From the NCBI GenBank assembly GCA_018398765.1, contig JAHBMJ010002648.1, positions 1-16,693 on the forward strand: a stretch of DNA of 16,693 nucleotides, written 5' to 3'. Under the pieces are notes generated by a model. The model did no database searches. It had not been told where the DNA came from and saw only the letters and a list, made by a program, of their open reading frames with translations. Both the position numbers and the translations under genes were made by a program. Below are positions 9,908 to 16,693 of the stretch, one piece after another. Source of the DNA: Chromera velia (Eukaryota > Sar > Chromeraceae). Within the stretch, counting starts at the first letter, position 1. Each line of letters opens with the position of its first letter.

Positions 9908-10343
9908 TGGGAATTGAGGGGGGTATAGCAACACAAATCTGCCCTCAGAAGTGCAAAAACAATAGAGATTCGGGTTAAAAAATTTGGGCACGGTGAGAAT
10001 CAGCAGGCTGATCGAAGCAAGGCGGCTTGATCATCTGCATATTAAGCGGAGAGTGGGAGATCGACCCTTCATGGGAACGCACGTCACTGGTGAGTCGCTT
10101 GCGATATGGGCATGCAGGAGTGTCTTTGTCTGTTTCCCTGCTAACGCAGTGACCTCTCGTCACTGTCTCCACCTTTCCGCAACTTCGGCCGCAGCTGCTT
10201 CCCCGACGTCCCTCCACATGTTTATCTGTCAATTTACCATGGAAGTTTCTTTTGCTGTTCAACTTTGTTCTGCACTGCTCTCTAGTTTCATTCATCTTTC
10301 TCTATTTCCTTTTGTATTGTTGCCCTCCTGTTGGTACGTGCAG

Positions 10344-10508
10344 AAGACGAAAGGCACAACACCTTTTCTCCAATTGCCGGTATTGAAGGGGTTGGAGAAC
10401 CATGAGGAAGAGCCTCGAGGGCGTTTGGAGGGAATCTATGACTGGATGTCTCAAGAACCTTCCGCAGTGGAATGGAGAAATTCAGACTTTGGTGGGTTCT
10501 ACCCCTGA
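10344..10508 (+). CDS. Candidate exon, unknown protein
   Basis: It is preceded by a convincing + strand intron: donor GTGAGT at 10090, a pyrimidine-rich body and acceptor GTGCAG ending 10343. In phase 0 the block encodes KTKGTTPFLQLPVLKGLENH and continues to an acidic and aromatic stretch (EGIYDWMSQEP, VEWRNSDFGGFYP) before TGA. The upstream block ending at 10089 is open in two frames: one joins in phase 0, the other gives a short alternative reading. A GTGGGT donor near the end (phase 1) might continue the gene. No family is recognised. Confidence 0.3.
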   Translation, partial: KTKGTTPFLQLPVLKGLENHEEEPRGRLEGIYDWMSQEPSAVEWRNSDFGGFYP

Positions 10509-10823
10509 ATTGAGCACTTTCGAAATAAAAAATGACGGATTTTTCTTCTTCACCTTCATCAGGAAACGTTTGTTCATCTCTCACTCCGCGTACGCTTCCA
10601 TTGCTGGACTGACACATTCTTTGTATTGTCTCTGTCCAGCAATTCACGTTTCTGTCCTTCTCCTGCCGTTCTTCTTCTTGTTGTTGTGGGCTCCTCAATA
10701 GTCCTCTTCAGAATGAAATTCACGTGCACATCTGTTAGTTCTGCAAGCAAAACCTTTTCCTCTTAACTTGTATCTAAAATTTGATTTGTATTGCGCCTTT
10801 ACCTTTTGTGTTTCTGCCTGCAG

Positions 10824-11278
10824 AGAGAGAAAACGACATCGATGGCGGGAGGGCTCGATTAGGCTGCTGATTGGAATGCAAAGAGTTACAGCCATGCAGG
10901 TTAGTTGGTGGGCCAGATGGTATTGTATGCTTTTGCTATGCAATCTGAAATCAGTCTTTTGTTTGAGTGGGTAGGTTCAACTGATTTGAGAATTTGTTTG
11001 GCTGCCTAAGTACCATGTACGTATAGTAGTCGATCTGCCAAGCGCCCGACACCTTTTCTGACTCTGATTCAAATGTGACAGTGGCCGGGTGACAAACGGA
11101 TAGGATCTTTTCGATTGTAGGTCAATTTTGAACAGGGTTCTTCTTTTCCCCCGCGCCTGCAGGAAGCAGGGCTGCGTCAAATAGGTCAAAAGCACCATGC
11201 AAGGACACTTGTTGCAGCCATGTCGATCCTAGTGTCGATCGAGCAGCCCTGTGGGAGCATCCGTCAATCCAGCAGCTG
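10824..11278 (+). CDS. Candidate C-terminal exon pair, unknown protein
   Basis: Exon 10824-10899 follows a CTGCAG acceptor and ends at donor GTTAGT. Exon 11163-11278 follows a pyrimidine tract and GCCTGCAG. Entered in phase 2, the first is open through ERKRHRWREGSIRLLIGMQ and leaves in phase 0. The second is open in phase 0 (EAGLRQIGQKHHARTLVAAM) and ends in TGA. The agreement of phases supports the join. The joined peptide looks basic and helical. The upstream exon supplying the split codon was not identified. Function unknown. Confidence 0.33.
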
Positions 11279-11324
11279 AAGGCCGACACGTGAACAAATT
11301 TGGAGCGAAGGGGGCAAGAGAGAG

Positions 11325-11328
<4 letters not shown>

Positions 11329-11366
<38 letters not shown>

Positions 11367-11404
11367 ACACACACACACGCACGCACGCACGCACGCACGC
11401 ACAC
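11329..11404. repeat. (AC)n / (GCAC)n microsatellite
   Basis: About 50 bp of AC repeats pass into GCAC units and then GA-rich DNA. It lies between the apparent ends of the + strand and - strand candidate genes. Reading frames through it (poly Thr-His or Cys-Val) are artefacts. Confidence 0.95.
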
Positions 11405-11739
11405 AGAGAGAGACGTGCAGATAGTGACAACAAAAAAGATGCCAAAAATGGAAGGATAGCTAGACAGTCTCAACAGACGATCACAAAGGTAGAGAGAGAG
11501 CCAGTAGAAAGAGGAAAAAGGACACCTGGCCGACAAGTGCAGAGAGAGGCGTGGCTGTAACTCCCAGAAACGGGATTTACCCTCCGGTTGGAAACGACTT
11601 TGCATGCGGACTGGAAAGAGAAGTCAAACTTGTCGGCCAGAATTCAGGAAGAAAGGAAGGAAGGAAGGAAAAAAACAGACAGGAAGCTAGAAGAAAAGAA
11701 AAAAATAGATAGAGGGGAGGGACCGAGGGGTCCGGCAGA

Positions 11740-12097
11740 GTAGGAGATCAGCCATGTTCTCCCCCTGCATGAGTTTCGGCTCTGTACGCGGTCGCATGCT
11801 ACCAGGGTGCATTGCAAGGTTGAGGGTTTTTCACTTGCCGACCCTTTGCACAAATAAGGAATGGCACGGACGAGCATCGTACTAATGCTGTACGCACCAG
11901 TGGAAATAAAAGAGAACGGAAGGGGGAGGGTGAAGAGGCAGAGTGAATGTTTTGACTGACACACACACACACACGCACAGATGCACCCCCTCCAGTTCCC
12001 CCAGTATCCCTCTTCCATCTCATTAGGAAAGGGAATATCGAGAAAGACATGGAGGACCTCTTGCAAGCTCAACTCATCAGAACCTCTTTTCTGTTCA
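11740..12097 (-). CDS. Candidate exons on the minus strand, unknown protein
   Basis: Minus-strand exon 12097-11987 follows a strong acceptor (a long pyrimidine tract ending CTCCAG). It reads EQKRGSDELSLQEVLHVFLD and on to MEEGYWGNW. A donor-like GTGCAT at 11986 and an acceptor GCGTACAG ending 11888 define a 99-bp pyrimidine-rich intron containing a GT repeat. The next block, from 11887 (ISTMLVRAIPYLCKGSASEK), continues in the matching phase to about 11740, after which the sequence becomes a pyrimidine tract. The intron is a multiple of three, so the frame is open with or without splicing. The link to the upstream exons at 12699-12174 needs a donor I could not find. No family is recognised; the left boundary is approximate. 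Confidence 0.25.
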
Positions 12098-12173
12098 CTG
12101 GAGGCAAAAACGGACAGAAAGACGCCTCTGTACTGACACAAACGCCTTCTCTTATCCGATAGAGGAATCAACC

Positions 12174-12699
12174 TCAACGCCCCTTTGGTGTTTGTCCTTC
12201 TCGCTTCCCTTGTGTCCTTCCTAAGTTGAAAAGACGATCTGAAGGGATGCCCCAAAGCACACAGAATACGCCCGAAGCCTCCACCCAAGTGCAGCAGGAT
12301 CCCTTATCTCTGTCGTTTCGGAAAATGCAAGGGCGAGAATGGGGGAGAGGGGAACAGAGAGTCAAAAAAACTTCAGCGCAACAAACATAAACATCAAGGA
12401 ACCCCCCCAAGGATTCCCACTGCAGCAGAAAACGACATAACGCGCCATTGGTTCTGGATCTCCAGTCCTCGATCAGAAATTCTCACCTCAGGCTTCGTAA
12501 CTTCGATCGGTCTTGCGGGGGAACAAGCGGGAGAAAGAACGCACTGAGAGAGAAAACCCCACATGCTCAGCCAACCCCCCGAAATCTTGTCCGATGGAAC
12601 ATAGATGCTGCTTGAAACCTCCCGCTGTGTTGTCCTTTGATTTGTAAAGACAGCCCAAGGAAGATCGAGTTCGGTCTCGTGCAGAGGCTGTCCTTCAGA
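12174..12699 (-). CDS. Candidate two-exon C-terminal gene fragment, unknown protein
   Basis: On the minus strand the frame is open from just after a stop at 12702-12700 to donor GTGAGA (12486-12481). It resumes in phase 0 after acceptor GCTGCAG (intron 12486-12420, 67 bp) and runs to TGA at 12176-12174, about 152 codons. The text is protein-like, for example SEGQPLHETELDLPWAVFTN, then IYVPSDKISGGWLSMWG, ARPIEVTKPE joined to WESLGGFLDVYVCC, and FRNDRDKGSCCTWVE. The only internal in-frame ATG in the first exon (12564) would give 107 residues; otherwise an upstream exon is needed. The transposon at 13100 lies upstream of it. No family is recognised. Confidence 0.4.
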
Positions 12700-12959
12700 T
12701 CACGAATGAATCGAATAGACTGCCCAATTATTAATAAGTTAAATCAAGTGTTTCTTTGACAGGTTTAACATTCTCTGCGATGGCGCAGCGGTCAACAGAG
12801 AACAAATTGTCAAGGGCCATAACCATACAGTGGGCTTGACTAAAAAACATGGAGTGTGAAGGAGCTTGAACTTGTATTTATATTTTGGCTCTCAATTCTT
12901 AAGGTTAAATCAAAGTTGTTAGGATCAAAATTGTTGTATACACAGGATTTTAAAATGAA

Positions 12960-12991
<32 letters not shown>

Positions 12992-13091
12992 CATATGATT
13001 GATTGATAGGTTCATTTATTCTTTAGATTACGTAATTATTTTAAAACTCTCAATTATGATTGAGAAGAAAAAAGAATATGAAGTAGCGGTT
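12700..13091. other. AT-rich stretch with a (TTGA)n microsatellite; no gene seen
   Basis: Composition drops to AT-rich. A TTGA/GATT tetranucleotide repeat occupies about 12960-13009. A tRNA-like A-box string occurs at 12781-12791, but no B-box or cloverleaf follows. Nothing else is supported. Confidence 0.6.
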
Positions 13092-13099
13092 ATGCAGAG
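13092..13099. repeat. Left 8-bp target-site duplication
   Basis: ATGCAGAG directly abuts the left end of the element at 13100 and is repeated exactly at 14556-14563, directly abutting the right end. Confidence 0.8.
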
Positions 13100-13160
13100 T
13101 AAGGATTAGAAAAGGTGTATAGGTGTAAGGTGCAAGCTAGGGTGCAAGATGCTTTGGACG

Positions 13161-13184
13161 AATGCACCTGAATTCAGGTGCATT
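13161..13184. repeat. Perfect 24-bp palindrome in the left subterminal region
   Basis: AATGCACCTGAA is followed immediately by its reverse complement, centred on GAATTC (13170-13175). It presents two AGGTGCA motifs head to head. At the other end, 14502-14510 and 14518-14526 form a 9-bp inverted repeat of the same motif with a 7-base loop. Confidence 0.95.
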
Positions 13185-13547
13185 TTAGGTGCATTCATCA
13201 GGTGCATTGTTTGTACTATAAAAACATAAATTAAAGAGCCGTCTTCTAGGGTTTCTAGCCATTAAAAGGCGCCTAATTCAATGCCTAAACACACTTTCTC
13301 ATATAATATAGCTGCACAATCTTTTACTATAAGAATTTGATTGAAAAACGTATAAAAAGTTGATAAAAACAGATAGCAAGTCTCATTTTTTAATTATAAA
13401 AACGATCCTTTGAACTGATTCAACTACACTGCAGCATTTCACTTCTTGCAAACATGCTTACAAATGCATTCTCATGTTATTTATCAACAAATTGAAAAAC
13501 AGCAAAAGCATTCCAACGATGGGGAATCTTCTTAATTTTATGGAGAA

Positions 13548-14220
13548 GCCGGTGCTGTCCGAAGCATGAAAGACATGCCGCTGCCTGAGCAAAGAATAAA
13601 AGAGGTACAGTCATGTTGCTGACTGAGTAGAGAGTGGAAGAGACGGAGACATGATACTGACTGAACACTGCCAGAGAGTGAGAGCGATGGAGTCATGCAG
13701 TTGACTGTGCAAAGAATGAAAGAGGTATAATCATACTGCTGCCTCGGCAGAGATTGAAAGAAATGCGGACGTGCCGCTCATGGGTAGAGAGTGAGACGGA
13801 GTAAAAGGGACGCAATCCGGCTGCTCATGAGCAGAGAATGAAAGAGATGTGGTCATACTACTGTCTGAGTAGAGAATGAAAGAGATGCAGTCATATTGTT
13901 GCCTCAACAAAGAATGGAAGAGGTGCAGTGACTGTCATGTTTCTGACTGAGCAGAGAGTGAGAGCAATGGAATCATACTGTTGTCTGAGCAAAGAATGAA
14001 AGAGGCACAGTCATGCTGCTGCCTTGGCAGAGAGTGAAAGAAAAGTAGAGGTGCTACTCCTGGGCAGAGAGTGAGACATGCAGAGAGAAAGGGACTGTGT
14101 TACACAGTCAGGCTGCTAGCTGAGCAGAGAATGAAAGAGATTCGGTCATGCTGCTGTCTAAGCACAGAATGAAAGAGGTGTAGTCATGCTGTTGACTCAG
14201 CAGAGAAAGAAAGAGGAACA
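13548..14220. repeat. Degenerate ~39-bp minisatellite with ~280-bp higher-order period
   Basis: A unit of about 39 bp resembling GTCATGCTGCTGACTGAGCA then GAGAATGAAAGAGATGCA recurs across the interval with substitutions and small indels. A larger period is superimposed: AGAGCGATGG at 13681 matches AGAGCAATGG at 13961, and TGGGTAGAGA at 13781 matches TGGGCAGAGA at 14061, both 280 bp apart. A small insertion makes the next interval about 292. No long reading frame is kept, so it is not coding. Confidence 0.88.
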
Positions 14221-14555
14221 ATTATGTTATACTGGTCGACTGCAAGAGCTGCATGCATGGTTTTTGTAAGATATGCATGATATAGATCTGCATGCACTTG
14301 CATGCGAGACTGGCGGCGCACAAGACCCTAGCACAAGACCCAGCGCTATAGAGGCGCCACACGGGCGCCGCGCCAGTGAAGGGCCCCGTTAGCTGCTGTA
14401 TCTTCACCTATACAGACATTCAACTCTTAAAACAATCTCTTTGTTCCACACAATGCACCTATCAGATGTATTCAGGTGTATAGGTATAAATCAGGTGCAT
14501 CAGGTGCATTTTTTGAGAATGCACCTTTTCTGGAATACACCTTTTCCCGTCCTTA

Positions 14556-14563
14556 ATGCAGAG
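14556..14563. repeat. Right 8-bp target-site duplication
   Basis: ATGCAGAG, identical to 13092-13099, directly follows the right terminal inverted repeat. Confidence 0.8.
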
Positions 14564-15101
14564 GTTGCAGAGCAGATCTACCAGCAAATTTAAAAAAAAA
14601 AACAGCTTTGACGGACTTTGAGTGACCAAGCGGTAAGGACCGTGAGGATGCGGTTTAACACTCTAGCTTGCCTGCATAACTATATTTTTGTATGCTAAAC
14701 AACGGGTTTACCGCTAGGTTTACCGATGGATGTACATATAGTAGACCTACAATGTCCTCTATATAAAGTCTATAGCTATTATAATACTATAAAACACTTC
14801 ATATATGGGGACATGACATGCATAACAAAAACCTCGATCATCACTTCATATAATGGAAATTGTTGGTGCGGACCTAGGTGCGGACGGCAGCAGACTATCC
14901 GGGACCACCTTGATTAGCCGCACCACACATCTATAAGTCGGTTCATCAACAAATAGTTGACTATAGCAACTATAGCTATACCTCTATATTTTATAGTCAA
15001 AATAATAAACTATAACTAGAAAAAATAGTTGAAATGGTTAATTATTCTTACTATTTTATAGTTAAAAATGAAGTAACTATCGGAAAATAGTTGAAATAGT
15101 T
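14564..15101. other. AT-rich spacer rich in ACTATAG/ATAGTT motifs; no gene seen
   Basis: From about 14940 the sequence is dominated by AACTATAG, TATAGTT and ATAGTTGAAATAGTT variants in both orientations, which look like eroded inverted repeats. Near 14621-14660 there is a tRNA-like string (AAGCGGTAAGG followed by GGTTTAACACTC), too short and unpaired to be a tRNA. Confidence 0.5.
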
Positions 15102-15137
15102 CACTATTGGGGCCATGAAAAAAATCAAAACCGACCA

Positions 15138-15187
15138 TATGGGTCAGACCCCCCCCGGGGGGGGGGGGGTCTATAGCTGACCCATGT
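15138..15187. repeat. C8-G13 snapback hairpin in the left arm
   Basis: ATGGGTCAG (about 15139-15147) pairs with CTGACCCAT (about 15177-15185). Between them AGACC plus C8 pairs with G13 plus GTCT, so the segment folds on itself. The right arm has only a matching G13 run (16642-16654). The long C/G homopolymers make the exact lengths uncertain. Confidence 0.8.
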
Positions 15188-15562
15188 TTACTTTTCTGGT
15201 GCTTTCCAGAAGTGAGGCTAAGTCGATGAAAACAGAGTGGCCAATCTTTATCCCTAAGAGGTCCTTACTAAAGCCCTGAGTCGGAATCTTGGGGATGCTC
15301 TGTGTATAAGACTCCCAGGGGCTTGAACTTTCTGTGTCTTTCCACATCCTGTCTCCTGAGTATACAGAGTTGCCAATTTGTTGCTCTCCTGTCTGAGCTA
15401 GCTCACTGGCGGGCGTCTAAACAGCTTAAAGACAGTAGAATCGTCTTTTTACAGTGCTGTCTCTTCGTTTTGTGCCGTCTAGGAGCTTCAAAAGCGACCG
15501 TATCGACTAGGATGTCAACCTAGGCGAACTGAGATTTATAAAGGTCAGTCATAACTGAGGTT

Positions 15563-15784
15563 ATGGTCGTCCGGCGACATCCATACTCTGCCACTGAAGC
15601 TTGCCACTTCATCATTGGTATCCAGTCAAGGGACACACTTCTGAAGACCTCATCTTTTACAGAAGCTTGCCGCCTGGCAGCTCGCTGCTCGTTTTTCGAC
15701 ATTGACTTTCCAGCAACGTTTTGGCCTCCACACCATCTCCATCATAAAGCATACAAGAGAACCGTCTATATGTTTCTTTCATGA
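15563..15784 (+). CDS. Candidate exon or gene fragment inside the second element
   Basis: An ATG-started frame of 73 codons reads MVVRRHPYSATEACHF and continues protein-like (SFTEACRLAARCSFFDIDF) before TGA. A GAAGCTTGCC motif occurs twice within it. No family is recognised. It may be a captured host gene fragment, a decayed transposase piece or chance. Confidence 0.22.
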   Translation: MVVRRHPYSATEACHFIIGIQSRDTLLKTSSFTEACRLAARCSFFDIDFPATFWPPHHLHHKAYKRTVYMFLS

Positions 15785-15840
15785 TATGTTTGTATACCAA
15801 CGTATCTGTCTTTGTCTTCTCTATGCCTTCACTGGTGCAG

Positions 15841-15981
15841 ACGGAACCGCTAACACCGCAACTTTTTGAAGCAGTGCTGCTTGTTTTTTCTGGAAGCGGA
15901 TTTGCCCTCCCCAGGATAATCGATCAGTTTGGCGCATGTGCCCGATCTTTCGAAGAAGGAGAGGGCTTCCCCAAAGTCTAG
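15841..15981 (+). CDS. Candidate terminal exon inside the second element
   Basis: It follows a good pyrimidine tract and acceptor CTGGTGCAG (ends 15840). In phase 0 it is open for 46 codons to TAG, reading TEPLTPQLFEAVLLVFSGSG and ending EEGEGFPKV. The matching upstream donor was not identified; the frame at 15563-15784 is the likeliest partner but offers only weak GT sites. Function unknown. Confidence 0.25.
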   Translation, partial: TEPLTPQLFEAVLLVFSGSGFALPRIIDQFGACARSFEEGEGFPKV

Positions 15982-16641
15982 AAAGCTAAAGAGTGTCTCA
16001 CTATGAGTGCACAATACCCACTTGTTGCAGTGTTGAAGTCTTGGCTTGCCGTTTTGCTGATTGGTTGATTTTTATAGAGATGCACACATATACAAATAAG
16101 CATACAGACTGCTGCAGCACAGACCTTCGACGTTTTCTCTTCACTCCGTTTGCTCTCTGTGTGTGTGTGTATGTGTGTGTGTGTGTATGTCTGGGCTCTT
16201 TGGAGGCCCACAGTCGGAAATCACAAATTACTCTTCCCATTGTCTTGTGTATGAGAGAATCGATCTACCAGTCCTAAAGCAGATCCAAGAAATTATCTAA
16301 ATTAACTTAGATTTCAATGCACGTTTTTATATAACATCCGAGTTGCACTTTGCTAATGTACTTTACTGCTGCCAGGGTGGCCCTAGGGGGGGCCTCGCAA
16401 AAACCTGTAGTGCACTGCCCCTTTGATACAATAATTCAAAAAAGTACATGAGTTTTAGCTTATAGACAATTAATGCTAGGTCCTAGGCTAGGTCAATGAA
16501 AAGATTTTTTTCTCTTGAATTAAATAATTGATAGAGTTTCTGACTTAGGTTTACTGGTCATTCAATATAATTTTTGACTCTAGAGGTCAGGACTTTAGAG
16601 AGAGGGGGAAGGGGTCCGACCTGAATGCTTAAGTGTTAGAA
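15982..16641. other. AT-rich tail of the second element with a (GT)n microsatellite; no gene seen
   Basis: A GT-rich microsatellite lies at about 16159-16190. GGCCC/GGGCC and CCTAGG palindromic strings occur near 16379-16398 and 16485-16495. The rest is AT-rich with short frames only. Confidence 0.5.
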
Positions 16642-16693
16642 GGGGGGGGGGGGGTCCAACCCATACGGTCGGTTTTAATTTTTTTTATAGTGC

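Larger units (their letters stand above)
13100..14555. mobile_element. Non-autonomous hAT-like DNA transposon, 1456 bp
   Basis: The ends are 21-bp imperfect terminal inverted repeats (13100-13120 and 14535-14555, 18 of 21 matching). Both begin TAAGGA and end GAAAAGGTGTAT when read inward. They are flanked by an exact 8-bp direct repeat, ATGCAGAG. Just inside both ends AGGTGCA recurs in both orientations: left 13128-13134, 13163-13169, 13176-13182, 13187-13193, 13200-13206; right 14454-14460, 14493-14499, 14502-14508, 14520-14526. Eight-bp duplications and short subterminal repeats that bind transposase are typical of the hAT superfamily. The interior has no open frame that could be a transposase, so the element would need a protein supplied elsewhere. 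Most of the interior is a minisatellite. The superfamily call is inference; the ends and duplication are read directly. Confidence 0.75.
15102..16693. mobile_element. Second inverted-repeat element, running to the window edge
   Basis: The left arm (15118-15156) and the reverse complement of the right arm (about 16647-16685) match over 39 bases with four differences, all transitions. The shared sequence has an A-run, AAAACCGACC, TATGGGT and a C-run. Outside the core both arms also read CACTAT (15102-15107 and, inverted, 16687-16692), but the left arm has about 10 extra bases in between. CACTA...TAGTG ends would suggest the EnSpm/CACTA superfamily. However, only one base remains on the right and it does not match the left flank, so no target duplication can be confirmed. 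No transposase is recognised between the arms. Confidence 0.5.

Noticed and set aside
9949-9992. Short exon reading SAKTIEIRVKKFG, resembling the N-terminal ATPase of MutL/PMS repair proteins
   Set aside because: Only about 12 residues match the pattern. No neighbouring exon encodes the preceding helix or the following DNG-x-G motif, so it is likely chance.
11300-11605. Open frames through the AC repeat (Thr-His or Cys-Val runs)
   Set aside because: They are open only because of the dinucleotide repeat.
12778-12840. tRNA-like A-box (TGGCGCAGCGG)
   Set aside because: No B-box (GGTTCRANTCC) and no acceptor or anticodon pairing follow.
13548-14220. CRISPR-like array
   Set aside because: The repeats are contiguous and degenerate, without unique spacers, and the genome is eukaryotic. 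It is a minisatellite.
14621-14665. Possible tRNA or tRNA-derived SINE head
   Set aside because: The A-box-like and B-box-like strings are too close together and the sequence does not fold into a cloverleaf. Only a weak 8-bp inverted repeat (AGCGGTAA with TTACCGCT) is present.

Overview
This window is nuclear DNA from a eukaryote with spliced genes, not bacterial sequence. Coding frames are broken by short GT..AG introns whose donors are mostly GTACGY, GTAAGN or GTGAGN and whose acceptors end in CAG after pyrimidine-rich tracts. A membrane-anchored hybrid histidine kinase, dense AC/GT microsatellites, minisatellites, TGCATGCA clusters and DNA-transposon remnants together suggest a free-living alveolate alga, most like a chromerid such as Chromera velia. 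That assignment is an inference from style; no marker gene fixes it.

Layout, left to right. 1-564 is microsatellite and GCATGC-rich DNA. 565-661 (-) looks like the first exon of a secreted or lumenal LCAT-family lipase/acyltransferase. It diverges from the best gene in the window, a four-exon hybrid histidine kinase at 1341-4592 (+). The shared 680-bp intergenic region carries several TGCATGC motifs and a (TA)10 tract. 4593-5724 is AT-rich with no recognisable gene. 5725-8229 (+) encodes a multi-pass membrane protein of unknown function with six near-identical 16-residue repeats. 8648-11278 holds open, exon-like blocks on the + strand separated by pyrimidine-rich introns. 12699-11740 holds similar blocks on the - strand, apparently convergent with them. 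I recognise neither set, and both models are provisional.

The right third is AT-rich and mobile-element-derived. 13100-14555 is a previously unlabelled, non-autonomous DNA transposon. It has imperfect 21-bp terminal inverted repeats, an exact 8-bp target duplication (ATGCAGAG), subterminal AGGTGCA repeats in both orientations and an internal minisatellite. The 8-bp duplication and subterminal repeats point to the hAT superfamily. A second inverted-repeat element starts near 15102-15117 and runs to the right edge. Its arms share a ~39-bp terminal repeat containing a C/G homopolymer, and two gene-like open stretches lie between them.

Functionally, the kinase would sit in a membrane, autophosphorylate on His258 and pass phosphate to its own receiver Asp831. 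No dedicated sensor domain is visible. Nothing shows a functional link between it and its neighbours beyond the shared divergent promoter with the LCAT-like gene.
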